DNA of 64,000 nt from contig NZ_CP113949.1 in the NCBI RefSeq assembly GCF_026810445.1, positions 2,852,001 to 2,916,000 of the forward strand. Direction: 5' to 3'. This document shows, one piece after another, positions 9,955 through 17,519 of the stretch. Numbering within the stretch: position 1 is the stretch's first letter; the number at the start of each line of letters is the position of its first letter. The notes beneath the pieces were generated by a model. The model was not told the origin of the DNA, searched no databases, and saw nothing but the letters and a program-made list of their open reading frames with translations. Origin of the DNA: Pseudomonas sp. BSw22131. Lineage in GTDB: Bacteria; Pseudomonadota; Gammaproteobacteria; Pseudomonadales; Pseudomonadaceae. The translations under genes and the position numbers were made by a program.

Positions 9955-10680
9955 TCATTTGTCCCTGTGCGGGATGTAGTTCTGTAGCCGGTCCGTTTCA
10001 GCTTTGACCGCCGAATAACACTCGCAGCTGAGCGCTTCCAGTTTCTGACGATCAAGGACTTTGATGAGACCACGGTTGTATTCGATAACACCCAGGCGCT
10101 GCAATTTCCCTGCAGCTTCCGTGACACCTTCGCGACGTACGCCGAGCATGTTGGCAATCAGTTCTTGAGTCATGTTCAGCTGGTTACTGCGCAAGCGGTC
10201 CAGGGACAACAGCAGCCACCGGCATAATTGCTGGTCGATCGAATGATGGCGATTGCAAAGTGCGGTCTGTGAGATCTGAGTAATCAGTGCCTGGGTGTAG
10301 CGCAGCATCAGCAGCAGCAGATCGCCATGGCGCTCGAACTCCATTTTTATCTTTTGACCTGGCAGTCGAAACGCATTGCCTGCACTCTGAACCACTGCGC
10401 GGCTCGAGGTACTGTCCCCACCCATGAACAAGGCGATGCCGACCAGCCCTTCGTTACCGACGACGGCTATTTCCGCTGACTCGCCGCTTTGCGTCACATG
10501 CACCAGAGAGACGATGCAGTCGATGGGGAAATACACATGGCTAAGCGTGTCTCCAGGTTCACACAACACCTGACCCAATGTCAGGGTGACCGGCTCCAGG
10601 TGCGGAGCCAGGCGCTTGAATTCCTCGTGATTAAGCGCTGCAAGTAGATAGTTGTGAGTCCTCTGCGGTGGAACAAGCAT
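9955..10680 (-). CDS. Crp/Fnr-family transcription regulator
   Basis: A 241-residue protein with an N-terminal cyclic-nucleotide-binding fold (residues about 10-125, including VLCEPGD and the jelly-roll pattern) and a C-terminal winged helix (LNMTQELIANMLGVRREGVTEAAGKL as recognition region). It lacks the N-terminal cysteine cluster of FNR/ANR, so it is not an iron-sulfur sensor. The effector is unknown. ATG at 10680 with GGA 9 bases upstream is preferred over the upstream TTG at 10698. It could regulate gadB downstream, but the two are separated by 280 bases. Confidence 0.85.
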   Translation of the reverse strand: MLVPPQRTHNYLLAALNHEEFKRLAPHLEPVTLTLGQVLCEPGDTLSHVYFPIDCIVSLVHVTQSGESAEIAVVGNEGLVGIALFMGGDSTSSRAVVQSAGNAFRLPGQKIKMEFERHGDLLLLMLRYTQALITQISQTALCNRHHSIDQQLCRWLLLSLDRLRSNQLNMTQELIANMLGVRREGVTEAAGKLQRLGVIEYNRGLIKVLDRQKLEALSCECYSAVKAETDRLQNYIPHRDK

Positions 10681-10858
10681 TAGCAATTTCCGTATCAAGG
10701 GGGGATTCGCTCAGTCAGCGTAACCCGGTGCTTCTGAAGGCAGTCGATGGGCGTCTCGCCGTCGAAAAGCATGTGTATTCAGGCGCTTGTGGGGAAGGCA
10801 AGGGCGCACGGCACTCGACACGAGCCCGGCGCACGCCTTTAAGTCGGCAGGCGCGGTT

Positions 10859-12286
10859 TTATTGAAGCTCTGGCGCCTGGTGATGGCTGTCACTGAGTTC
10901 AGACAAGGGCAGCAGGAGGGTAAAGCGGCTGCCCAGTCCCAGTCCGTTGCTGTGAGCTGCTACGTTGCCTCCATGGGCTTTTACCAGCTCACGGACCACC
11001 GTCAAACCAATCCCCAAGCCCTTCTTGTTGATGCTTAACGCATGTTCATCCTGAATGAAGGGCTCAAAGATCATCGGCAGAGCGTGGGCTGATATACCCA
11101 CACCATCGTCTGAGACTTCGATCCGCGCCCACTGGCCCTCGACACTGTAAGAGAGCGCGATCACGCCGTGGGTGGGGGAAAATTTGGATGCATTACCCAG
11201 TAAGTTTGACAACACTTGAGTGAGCCGTAGTTGATCTGCGTCAATGTATGACGTCACGGCGCAAGCATTGACTTGCAGCGTTTGATGTTTGGCCGAAATC
11301 AATGGCTCGCACACGTCTATCGCTTGCTGGATGACCTGCGAAAAATCGATGGTTTTAAGCGTCAGGCGCAGCTTTCCGGTGCTGGCGCGGCTCACGTCGA
11401 CCAGATCTTCAACCAGCCGCGTCAGGTGCTCGATGTGTCTGCCGATAATTGCGTGCAGCCGGGGAACGTCTTTTGTGTTGACGTTCGCCAGCATTTCAGT
11501 GCTCAGGCTAAGGGGCGCCAAGGGCGCGCGAAGCTCATGCGCCACCATGGCCAGGATAAATTTTTCCTGGCGTAAGGTAGCTTCCGCCTGCTCCTGTAAC
11601 GCTTGCGCATTCAGCGCCGCGAGTACCAGCGCGCCATTGGCCTCGCGCATTTGCATCATCAAGGCCGCCGGTATGGCAGAAGGTAGAGTGGAGGTTTGTT
11701 GTGCCTGTTTGGCGCGGTACATTTTTGAGTCGGCGATGTCGATCAACGATTTTGAGTCCGTGCCGTCATCGGGGTAAAGGCTGATGCCAACGCTGATACT
11801 GATCGGCATTTGCCGGTCGCCGATAGACCATGGCTGGCCGAATTGCAGTTTGATTTTATCGACCGCGAGCTGAGCGTCTTCGCGGCTGGCGGGATGGGGC
11901 AGCAAAACCACGAACTCGTCGCCGCCGTATCGGGCAACGGTATCCTCGCCCGATACGCATGCACTCAAGCGCTGCGCTGTTTCCATAAGCACAGCGTCGC
12001 CCACATGATGACCCAGAGTGTCGTTGATCCTCTTTAACCCGTTGAGATCCAGAAACAACAGGGCGAAGCTGCCTCCGCTGCGCTGGCCTCCGGTAATGGC
12101 GTCTGCAAGCCGTGTGAGCAGTTCCCTGCGGTTAGGCAGGTTGGTCAACTCATCGACACTGGCTGCACGGAAGATCTCGCTCAGCGTCACTTCGGCCGCT
12201 TGCACTTCGCTTTGAATGCGCAGCATGCCCAGTACCAGCTGTTCATTTGCTGCCAGCAGTTTTTCCGTTTCATGGGAGGGCTTCAT
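10859..12286 (-). CDS. GGDEF-histidine kinase fusion protein
   Basis: A 475-residue cytoplasmic protein with two output domains and no recognisable sensor. A GGDEF domain (about residues 40-190) has an intact RYGGDEF at about 119-125, so diguanylate cyclase activity is plausible; no RxxD inhibitory site is seen upstream of it. A HisKA domain follows with the phospho-acceptor in VAHELRAP (His near 250). The HATPase domain has NLLGNASKF, DDGVGIS and GLGIGL, all ATP-lid motifs. It follows the kaiC-like gene by 41 bases on the same strand and is probably co-transcribed with it. Start at 12286 (a GTG at 12298 is possible). Confidence 0.88.
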   Translation of the reverse strand: MKPSHETEKLLAANEQLVLGMLRIQSEVQAAEVTLSEIFRAASVDELTNLPNRRELLTRLADAITGGQRSGGSFALLFLDLNGLKRINDTLGHHVGDAVLMETAQRLSACVSGEDTVARYGGDEFVVLLPHPASREDAQLAVDKIKLQFGQPWSIGDRQMPISISVGISLYPDDGTDSKSLIDIADSKMYRAKQAQQTSTLPSAIPAALMMQMREANGALVLAALNAQALQEQAEATLRQEKFILAMVAHELRAPLAPLSLSTEMLANVNTKDVPRLHAIIGRHIEHLTRLVEDLVDVSRASTGKLRLTLKTIDFSQVIQQAIDVCEPLISAKHQTLQVNACAVTSYIDADQLRLTQVLSNLLGNASKFSPTHGVIALSYSVEGQWARIEVSDDGVGISAHALPMIFEPFIQDEHALSINKKGLGIGLTVVRELVKAHGGNVAAHSNGLGLGSRFTLLLPLSELSDSHHQAPELQ

Positions 12287-12327
12287 GGCACATCTCACTG
12301 AGAGTTTGGCGGGCTGCGTGTAACCGT

Positions 12328-13782
12328 TTACTCGTCTCGCAACCGCTGCGACGGACGCCCACCCAGCAATCCTTCCCGATTGCGCAATGGCTGACCGACC
12401 ACGATCCCTTCATCGCTGATCTCATAAAGCCGCAACTCGTCGGAGTGAGCGCTGGCGCGCACCTTGACGACAGCCATCACGCGCAGCAAGCGGCTGTCGA
12501 CCTCGATGTAGCGCTGGACGATGATGGCGTCGGTCATGAACGCCGTGCCATAAGGGCTGAAGCGAAGATCGGTGTAGCGATCTTCCAGTTCGGAGGTCAT
12601 CAGGATGCTGACACCTGCCTGGCTCAAGGCGCTCACCAAGCAAGACAATGACTCGCGAAAGTCCTCGCGAAACGTTGGCGCCAGCGCCAGTTCGAAGCCT
12701 GACAATGAGTCAATCACGACTCGTGTTGCGCCCAGGCGTTTGATCTCGTGCAGCAACAGATGGACGATCTCATCGATGGACAGGTCTGAGGCACGGCTCT
12801 CCACCAGGCCCACTCGGTCAGTCTCTATCAGTCGTGATAGCTCGGGGCTCTGAGAACGGCTGGGGCGCTGCTCGAACACCGCGATTACGCCCGTTTCACC
12901 TTCCCGCGCGCCGCAGGCGAGAAAGCTGGCGGCCAGAATGCTTTTGCCAGAGCCCGAGGGCCCAGCCACCAACAGCGAATAACCTTGTGGCAGACCACCG
13001 CCCAGCATCTCGTCCAGGCCCGAAATGCCGGTTTTCAAACGTGTGCGCGCAGCTACAGGGTTGCTCAGGGGCTTCACGCTGTTCTGCACCGGCGCGAACA
13101 CGTCGATGCCCGTCTGATTGATGCGAAAGGTATGCAGCCCGGGCAAGCTCGGTTGACCGCGCATCTTCATGATCTGCATTTGCCGGACCATTGAGTTGCG
13201 CTGCACGCTCTGGCCCATCCAGATCAGGCCGTCGGCCACGGTGAAGACGGGGTTGCTTTCGGTCTGGGAAAAGTATTCACCGATCAGAAATGTCGTGGCC
13301 TGCCAACTGGTCATCGTCACGCCCAGTTGCTGCACGAACTGCGGCAAATTGTTGTTGGGGTTGGCCTGGGTCTGGCTGGCGAGTACCACCGAGCGGAAAG
13401 AGTCAACGAACACCAACCCGGGACTGTACGTCTCCACTTCTGCGACGATGCGTCGGAGCACCTCGTCAAGATCACCCGCCAGGGTGTCCATCGACAGGTT
13501 GATGTAGCGTACCGAGCGGTTGATCTCTTCGTTCTGGAAGAACCCGAACTGCTGCTGGTAGCGCAACATTTTCAACGGCGGTTCACCTAATACCGTGAAG
13601 TACAGGGCAGGGCGCTCGGGCGTGGCCAGGGCGAACATCATCTGATGGGCAAGGGTTGTCTTGCCACTGCCGGGCGGGCCAGCGATCAGGTTGAACGAGA
13701 ACTCCGGCAGTCCGCCACCCAATACTTCATTAAACCCTGGTACACCGGTAGACAGACGCTTGATATGTACGGTGGTACTCAT
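12328..13782 (-). CDS. KaiC-like double-domain ATPase
   Basis: A 484-residue protein of two tandem RecA-like domains, as in KaiC. P-loops are GPPGSGKT (residues 35-42) and GPSGSGKS (274-281), each following a G(V/I)xGxxExLGGGLP pattern. Walker B strands end in LVFVDSF and RVVIDSL. Cyanobacterial KaiC is an autokinase and ATPase; non-cyanobacterial homologues act in stress or light signalling. The acidic pair after the P-loop (EE in KaiC) reads GE in the first domain and EQ in the second, so catalytic behaviour may differ. No KaiA or KaiB gene is near. ATG overlaps the stop of the preceding gene by 4 bases. Confidence 0.92.
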   Translation of the reverse strand: MSTTVHIKRLSTGVPGFNEVLGGGLPEFSFNLIAGPPGSGKTTLAHQMMFALATPERPALYFTVLGEPPLKMLRYQQQFGFFQNEEINRSVRYINLSMDTLAGDLDEVLRRIVAEVETYSPGLVFVDSFRSVVLASQTQANPNNNLPQFVQQLGVTMTSWQATTFLIGEYFSQTESNPVFTVADGLIWMGQSVQRNSMVRQMQIMKMRGQPSLPGLHTFRINQTGIDVFAPVQNSVKPLSNPVAARTRLKTGISGLDEMLGGGLPQGYSLLVAGPSGSGKSILAASFLACGAREGETGVIAVFEQRPSRSQSPELSRLIETDRVGLVESRASDLSIDEIVHLLLHEIKRLGATRVVIDSLSGFELALAPTFREDFRESLSCLVSALSQAGVSILMTSELEDRYTDLRFSPYGTAFMTDAIIVQRYIEVDSRLLRVMAVVKVRASAHSDELRLYEISDEGIVVGQPLRNREGLLGGRPSQRLRDE

Positions 13783-14213
13783 GTGTCGCTACTCTGGTGA
13801 TCGTTGCGGTCCATTGAACTGGACGTCCATTCGCCTACCAGTTGCTCAGTGAGCGAGGGGCCAATCAGGGAAGCCAACAACGTGTGAAAAGTGCTGATCA
13901 GGGTATCGCCGTGTCGACGAGCGTCGGCGCTGCTTTGCCCGACCAGCATGGCTCGGAAGGAGGAAGTGTTCATGGCCGCTTCTTCATTCCCGCTCAAAGA
14001 CTCGAAACAACTGTGGGTGGCCGCACACAGATGCAGGCAGCGCCGGTAAAGCGCGGCCACCGCAATCGGACCCAGTATGGGTGTCAGCACTGCGCGCATA
14101 TCTTCCAGCGTCAGCACAAACGCCTCAGCAACCTCGCTGGCGCTGGAGCGGTCGTTGCTCACCGACTTGAGTATTGGCGCGCTGCGTCTTGGTTTATCAA
14201 TTGGCATGAGCAT
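13779..14213 (-). CDS. Unknown protein co-encoded with KaiC-like ATPase
   Basis: A 144-residue, mostly helical soluble protein with no signal or membrane segment. It shows no recognised domain; the motif ALYRRCLHLCAATH and a Ser-rich tail are its visible features. Its stop overlaps the ATG of the kaiC-like gene (ATGA), which implies translational coupling. It is therefore a candidate regulator or partner of the ATPase, a position that in cyanobacteria belongs to KaiB, but it does not look like KaiB. The start is 14213 or 14207. Confidence 0.7.
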   Translation of the reverse strand: MLMPIDKPRRSAPILKSVSNDRSSASEVAEAFVLTLEDMRAVLTPILGPIAVAALYRRCLHLCAATHSCFESLSGNEEAAMNTSSFRAMLVGQSSADARRHGDTLISTFHTLLASLIGPSLTEQLVGEWTSSSMDRNDHQSSDT

Positions 14214-14401
14214 CGTTACTCATCAGCGCGATAGGATCTGGAGAACGTTAGCGTCACCATCGGTTTAGAACCCGGCTCCGGGTTCCCCGCGGCGGATACT
14301 GTCTGTTGCTGACTGTGTCGTCTGTCTGCTATCGCACATAGGGAAAATATAGGCTCGACATTTCAACTCCGTACCCTCCAGTCAGTCCTTGGGTTTAGTC
14401 G

Positions 14402-14737
14402 TTAAAGTGCTGGATGCTGCTGGAGGTATGAGCCATTGCAAGTGCCCCCGCTGACCGCCGTGTTCCAGCGAATCAGATCCAGGCAGCGCGAGGCGATCAG
14501 GCCATCATTGACGGCCAGGTCCGTGGACACGCGGACTTCTTCTGCCACGGCGCGCACGCCCTTGACGCTTTTGACTGCGTGTTTGGCGGCGATTTTCTCG
14601 GCGTAGGTCCCTACATGGCCGGAAAGCACCACCACGCCATCCTCGATGCTCACACCGATTGCGGCGGCGTCGATGTGCGGAAGAAATTCCAGCTCATCGA
14701 GACTTTGTCTGCGTAATGTCAGGTCGCTCATGATCAT
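14402..14737 (-). CDS. BON-domain protein, truncated at the C-terminus
   Basis: A 111-residue protein with one complete BON domain (about residues 8-70, with GVVVLSGHVGTYAEK) and the start of a second (LIASRCLDLIRWNTAV). Pseudomonas relatives continue through one or two more BON domains to about 200 residues. Here the sequence leaves the family pattern at RWNTAV and stops about 20 residues later, with no BON-like sequence in the following 180 bases. BON domains bind membranes and appear in osmotic-stress proteins (OsmY). It may be a degraded gene or a functional short form. Confidence 0.7.
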   Translation of the reverse strand: MIMSDLTLRRQSLDELEFLPHIDAAAIGVSIEDGVVVLSGHVGTYAEKIAAKHAVKSVKGVRAVAEEVRVSTDLAVNDGLIASRCLDLIRWNTAVSGGTCNGSYLQQHPAL

Positions 14738-14842
14738 TGCTCTTGGTGGCGGGCGAAGGCGCAGCCAGGTGACTTACGCCGAGATTGGGTCATTGAGCGC
14801 TTGCTGGAGAATCAAATATTGAGGTTTGTCAGTGACAGACGC

Positions 14843-15328
14843 TTAAAGGCTGCGGCTGTTTGATTTTCCCGGCGAATGGGCCGCAGGTGCGCGAGAGGTC
14901 GGCGCGTCGGTGCGCCAGTACCGCTGCATTTCGATGAACAGGAATGAGGCGGTCCAGGTGATCAGCACCAAGCCTGTCAGCGCCTCCAGTCCGGTCAGGT
15001 ACTTGAGGGGGCCGGTAGGACTGATGTCGCCGAAGCCCAGAGTGGTGAACGTTGTGAATGAGAAATAAACCGCATCCATGAAGCTGCCGTCGAAGTTGCC
15101 AGTCAGCTTCCCGAGCGACTGCGAACGGTTCATCAAGTAATAGCCCAGCGCAAATATCCAGACCTCAATGGCGTGGGCGATCAGAGCGCCCAGGACCCCG
15201 AAGACCATACGAAACCTGTGCCACAGATTGAGTCTGGGCATGAGCAAATTCAGGCGCAGCAGGCATTCGTAATGAACGATGACCGCCGTGGTGATGATCA
15301 GGATATTGATGAACGTGACAGCGATCAT
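14843..15328 (-). CDS. Two-helix potassium channel (Ion_trans_2)
   Basis: A 161-residue inner-membrane protein. Two N-terminal hydrophobic segments, a pore loop with selectivity filter TTLGFGDI, and a final membrane helix (TGLVLITWTASFLFI) form the classic minimal K+ channel domain. The cytoplasmic tail is short with no RCK or cyclic-nucleotide domain, so any gating is intrinsic or by a partner. The ATG at 15328 has TGGGG 8 bases upstream and is preferred to the TTG at 15340. It diverges from the universal stress gene; ANR-like sites lie between them. Confidence 0.85.
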   Translation of the reverse strand: MIAVTFINILIITTAVIVHYECLLRLNLLMPRLNLWHRFRMVFGVLGALIAHAIEVWIFALGYYLMNRSQSLGKLTGNFDGSFMDAVYFSFTTFTTLGFGDISPTGPLKYLTGLEALTGLVLITWTASFLFIEMQRYWRTDAPTSRAPAAHSPGKSNSRSL

Positions 15329-15375
15329 AAAAGGCCCCAAAGATATTACTGTGCATTGACCGATATTTGCCCGGT

Positions 15376-15389
15376 TTGATAAATGTCAG
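15376..15389. promoter_or_regulatory. Possible ANR/FNR half-conserved box
   Basis: TTGATAAATGTCAG: the left half is perfect and 3 of 5 positions match on the right. It lies 48 bases upstream of the K+ channel start and 158 bases upstream of the usp start. Confidence 0.3.
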
Positions 15390-15417
15390 GACGGTGAGCC
15401 CCACGGCACGCCAACTT

Positions 15418-15431
15418 ATGATCTACATCAG
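15418..15431. promoter_or_regulatory. Possible ANR/FNR box upstream of usp
   Basis: ATGATCTACATCAG matches 8 of 10 conserved positions and lies about 117 bases before the GTG of the universal stress gene. Pseudomonas usp genes are commonly under ANR control (established for P. aeruginosa), which supports it modestly. Confidence 0.4.
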
Positions 15432-15547
15432 GTTCGCGCCGCCGTGAATGCTCACACTGTGTGCAGGGCATGTAGCCCGCGCCGTGGGACACAGGATCAC
15501 GAGCAACCGCTTGCTGATCTGCGCGTGCAACGATTATCGAGGTCTCT

Positions 15548-16477
15548 GTGACCGACTCACCGTGCCTGTTATTGATTGCATCCTCCCTTCAGGAGCGCAC
15601 CCCTGCTTTCGAAAGGGCGATTGCACTCGCGAAAGCGAGCGGTGTGGGACTGCGTATCGTTGTCGTCGATTACGTCAATACGCTGGAGGTCATGGGCTAC
15701 TTTAACCCTGACGCGCTGTCGACCCTGCGCGAGGAGTATCTGCATGATCATCGTCGGTGGCTCGAGTCGCAAATCGAAAAGGAGCGTGGTGGGGGCCTCG
15801 ATGTCAGCATGCAGCTGATGTGGTTGGGTGATGTCTATCACGATGTGCATGACTATGTCCGAGCCATAGCCCCCATCATGGTCATCAAGGACATCCATCA
15901 TGAGCCTTCGCTCAAGCGCCTGTTTTCGAGGCCGCTGGATTGGCACTTGCTGAGACAGTGCCTGTGCCCGATCCAGTTCGTCACCAGCACCTCCCAGCGG
16001 TTGCCGCGCAAGATCCTGGCTGCGGTCAATCTCTACCGCTCCAACGATGCCGAGTTGTGGTTGAACGACACCCTGCTTGACGCAGCGTCTCGCCTGGCGG
16101 CGCAATGCCTGGCGATACTGCACGTGGTCTACGTGTATGACTGGGCGGCGATATACGCAGCCGGCGCGAACACCTTTGGCGCTCAGCCGGTCGAGAACGG
16201 GTTTCAGGAAGCGTTGAGTGATGCCCACGAAGAAGCATTTGCGCTGTTGTGCGCGCATCACGGCATTGCGGGCAACTCTTGCCACTTTTTGAACGGCAGC
16301 CCGCGAACGACCCTTGAAACCTTCGCCCGGCAACATGATTTCGATCTGTTGGTGATGGGGACTCAGCCGGTACACGGCCTGGAAAAGATTATGGGCGACA
16401 CAGCCGAAAACCTGCTGACGCATGCGCCTTGCAGTGTGCTGGTGGTCAAGGCCGGCACACTCAGGATAGCCGGGTGA
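15548..16477 (+). CDS. Tandem universal stress protein (UspE-like)
   Basis: A 309-residue cytoplasmic protein made of two UspA domains (about 1-145 and 150-305). The second keeps the nucleotide-binding pattern, GTQPVHGLEKIMGDTAENLLTHAPCSVLVV, corresponding to G-2x-G-9x-G(S/T). The first domain is degenerate at that site. Such proteins support survival in anaerobic energy starvation in Pseudomonas. GTG start with GAGG 7 bases upstream. The neighbouring anaerobic genes and the ANR-like site at 15418 suggest oxygen-linked control. It converges with the fnr-like gene, separated by one base. Confidence 0.88.
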   Translation: MTDSPCLLLIASSLQERTPAFERAIALAKASGVGLRIVVVDYVNTLEVMGYFNPDALSTLREEYLHDHRRWLESQIEKERGGGLDVSMQLMWLGDVYHDVHDYVRAIAPIMVIKDIHHEPSLKRLFSRPLDWHLLRQCLCPIQFVTSTSQRLPRKILAAVNLYRSNDAELWLNDTLLDAASRLAAQCLAILHVVYVYDWAAIYAAGANTFGAQPVENGFQEALSDAHEEAFALLCAHHGIAGNSCHFLNGSPRTTLETFARQHDFDLLVMGTQPVHGLEKIMGDTAENLLTHAPCSVLVVKAGTLRIAG

Positions 16478-16478
16478 T

Positions 16479-17231
16479 TCAGAGTATTTTCGGCCCGTGG
16501 CCGCAGCCGCTGACCAGTGCCCGCAAGCGGTTGAGTTCGAGGATTTCTACCGCACGGCCGGAAATTCTGACGATGCCTTGATCGCGCAGATTGGCGATGG
16601 CGCGGCAGATGGTTTCCAGCCGCAAACCCAGGTAGGAGCCTATGTCTTCGCGGGTCATGCGCAGCACGAACGCGGTGTGCGAATAGCCTCGGGTCGCCAT
16701 GCGGCCTGAAAGATTGAGCAAGAACGCCGCCATGCGTTCTTCGGCGTTGAGGTTGCCCATCAGCAGCAACATCTCGTGGTCGCGGACAATCTCTTTGCTC
16801 AGCACGCGGTGCAGGTTGTGCTGCAGCGAGGGAAGCTCCCGGGACAACCGCTCCAGTTGAGTGAAATGAATCGGGCACACCTCGCTGTCTTCCAGCGCAA
16901 CGGCATCACACACATGGCGGGCGTCGCTGATCGCATCGCAACCCAGCAATTCCCCTGACATCTGGAACCCGGTGAGCTGGTCACGGCCGTCCTGGGAAGA
17001 AATCGTGGTTTTGAAAAAACCGAATCGCACCCCATAAAGCGATCGCAACGGATCGCCAGCGTGATAGAGCGCAGTGCCTTTCTTGATTTTTATCCGTTGA
17101 GGGATGATCGCTGCTAAACGATCGCTGTCGGTGACGCTCATTCCTATTGAAAGACACAGCTCACTAACGCTGCAGTTGGAGCACTCTGCCTTGAGGAACA
17201 AGCCGGGAACGGCGGCCAAATGGGCGGTCAT
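16479..17231 (-). CDS. FNR/ANR-like iron-sulfur oxygen sensor
   Basis: A 250-residue Crp/Fnr regulator with the full ligand set for an oxygen-labile [4Fe-4S] cluster: C17, C20 and C26 in CSNCSVSELC, plus C119. A winged helix (TREDIGSYLGLRLETICRAI) follows. E. coli FNR reads ETISR in the recognition helix; here the serine is cysteine, while the base-contacting E and R are kept. ATG at 17231 has AAGGAG 6 bases upstream, which rejects the longer frame. It is divergent from ackA across a perfect FNR box, so it probably controls ackA-xfp and perhaps itself. It is likely a second ANR paralogue, since Pseudomonas usually carries a core anr elsewhere. Confidence 0.9.
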   Translation of the reverse strand: MTAHLAAVPGLFLKAECSNCSVSELCLSIGMSVTDSDRLAAIIPQRIKIKKGTALYHAGDPLRSLYGVRFGFFKTTISSQDGRDQLTGFQMSGELLGCDAISDARHVCDAVALEDSEVCPIHFTQLERLSRELPSLQHNLHRVLSKEIVRDHEMLLLMGNLNAEERMAAFLLNLSGRMATRGYSHTAFVLRMTREDIGSYLGLRLETICRAIANLRDQGIVRISGRAVEILELNRLRALVSGCGHGPKIL

Positions 17232-17410
17232 GTACATCTCCTTGTTCAATCGAGCATAGGCGCGCGGGGAGGGCAGTGATACCACCCATTTCAAATGTGG
17301 ATGAGCGGGGCTGGATGGGCGAAAGGGTCCGCCAAACGGGGGTTAAGTTCACGCGATTGGGTGTACTCAATCAAAAATGGACGTAAGCAGTAGTGGTGGT
17401 TCAAGGCTTT

Positions 17411-17424
17411 TTGATCCAGATCAA
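17411..17424. promoter_or_regulatory. Perfect ANR/FNR box upstream of ackA
   Basis: TTGATCCAGATCAA matches TTGAT-N4-ATCAA at all 10 conserved positions. It lies 95 bases before the ackA start and about 180 bases before the divergent fnr-like gene. It is the best-supported regulatory site in the window and implies oxygen-limited activation of ackA-xfp. Confidence 0.88.
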
Positions 17425-17519
17425 TACCGCTTACGCCCGGGCGATCAGACTAACCGCCGGTGCCCCGCGTTGACCGCGGCCAGGCTCATACAGATCGAGT
17501 GCCGTCCACGGAGTGTTCC

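Noticed and set aside
17355..17376. Second FNR-like dyad near GATTGGGTGTACTCAATC
   Set aside because: Only about 7 of 10 conserved positions match and the spacing is off; the perfect box at 17411 explains the promoter better.
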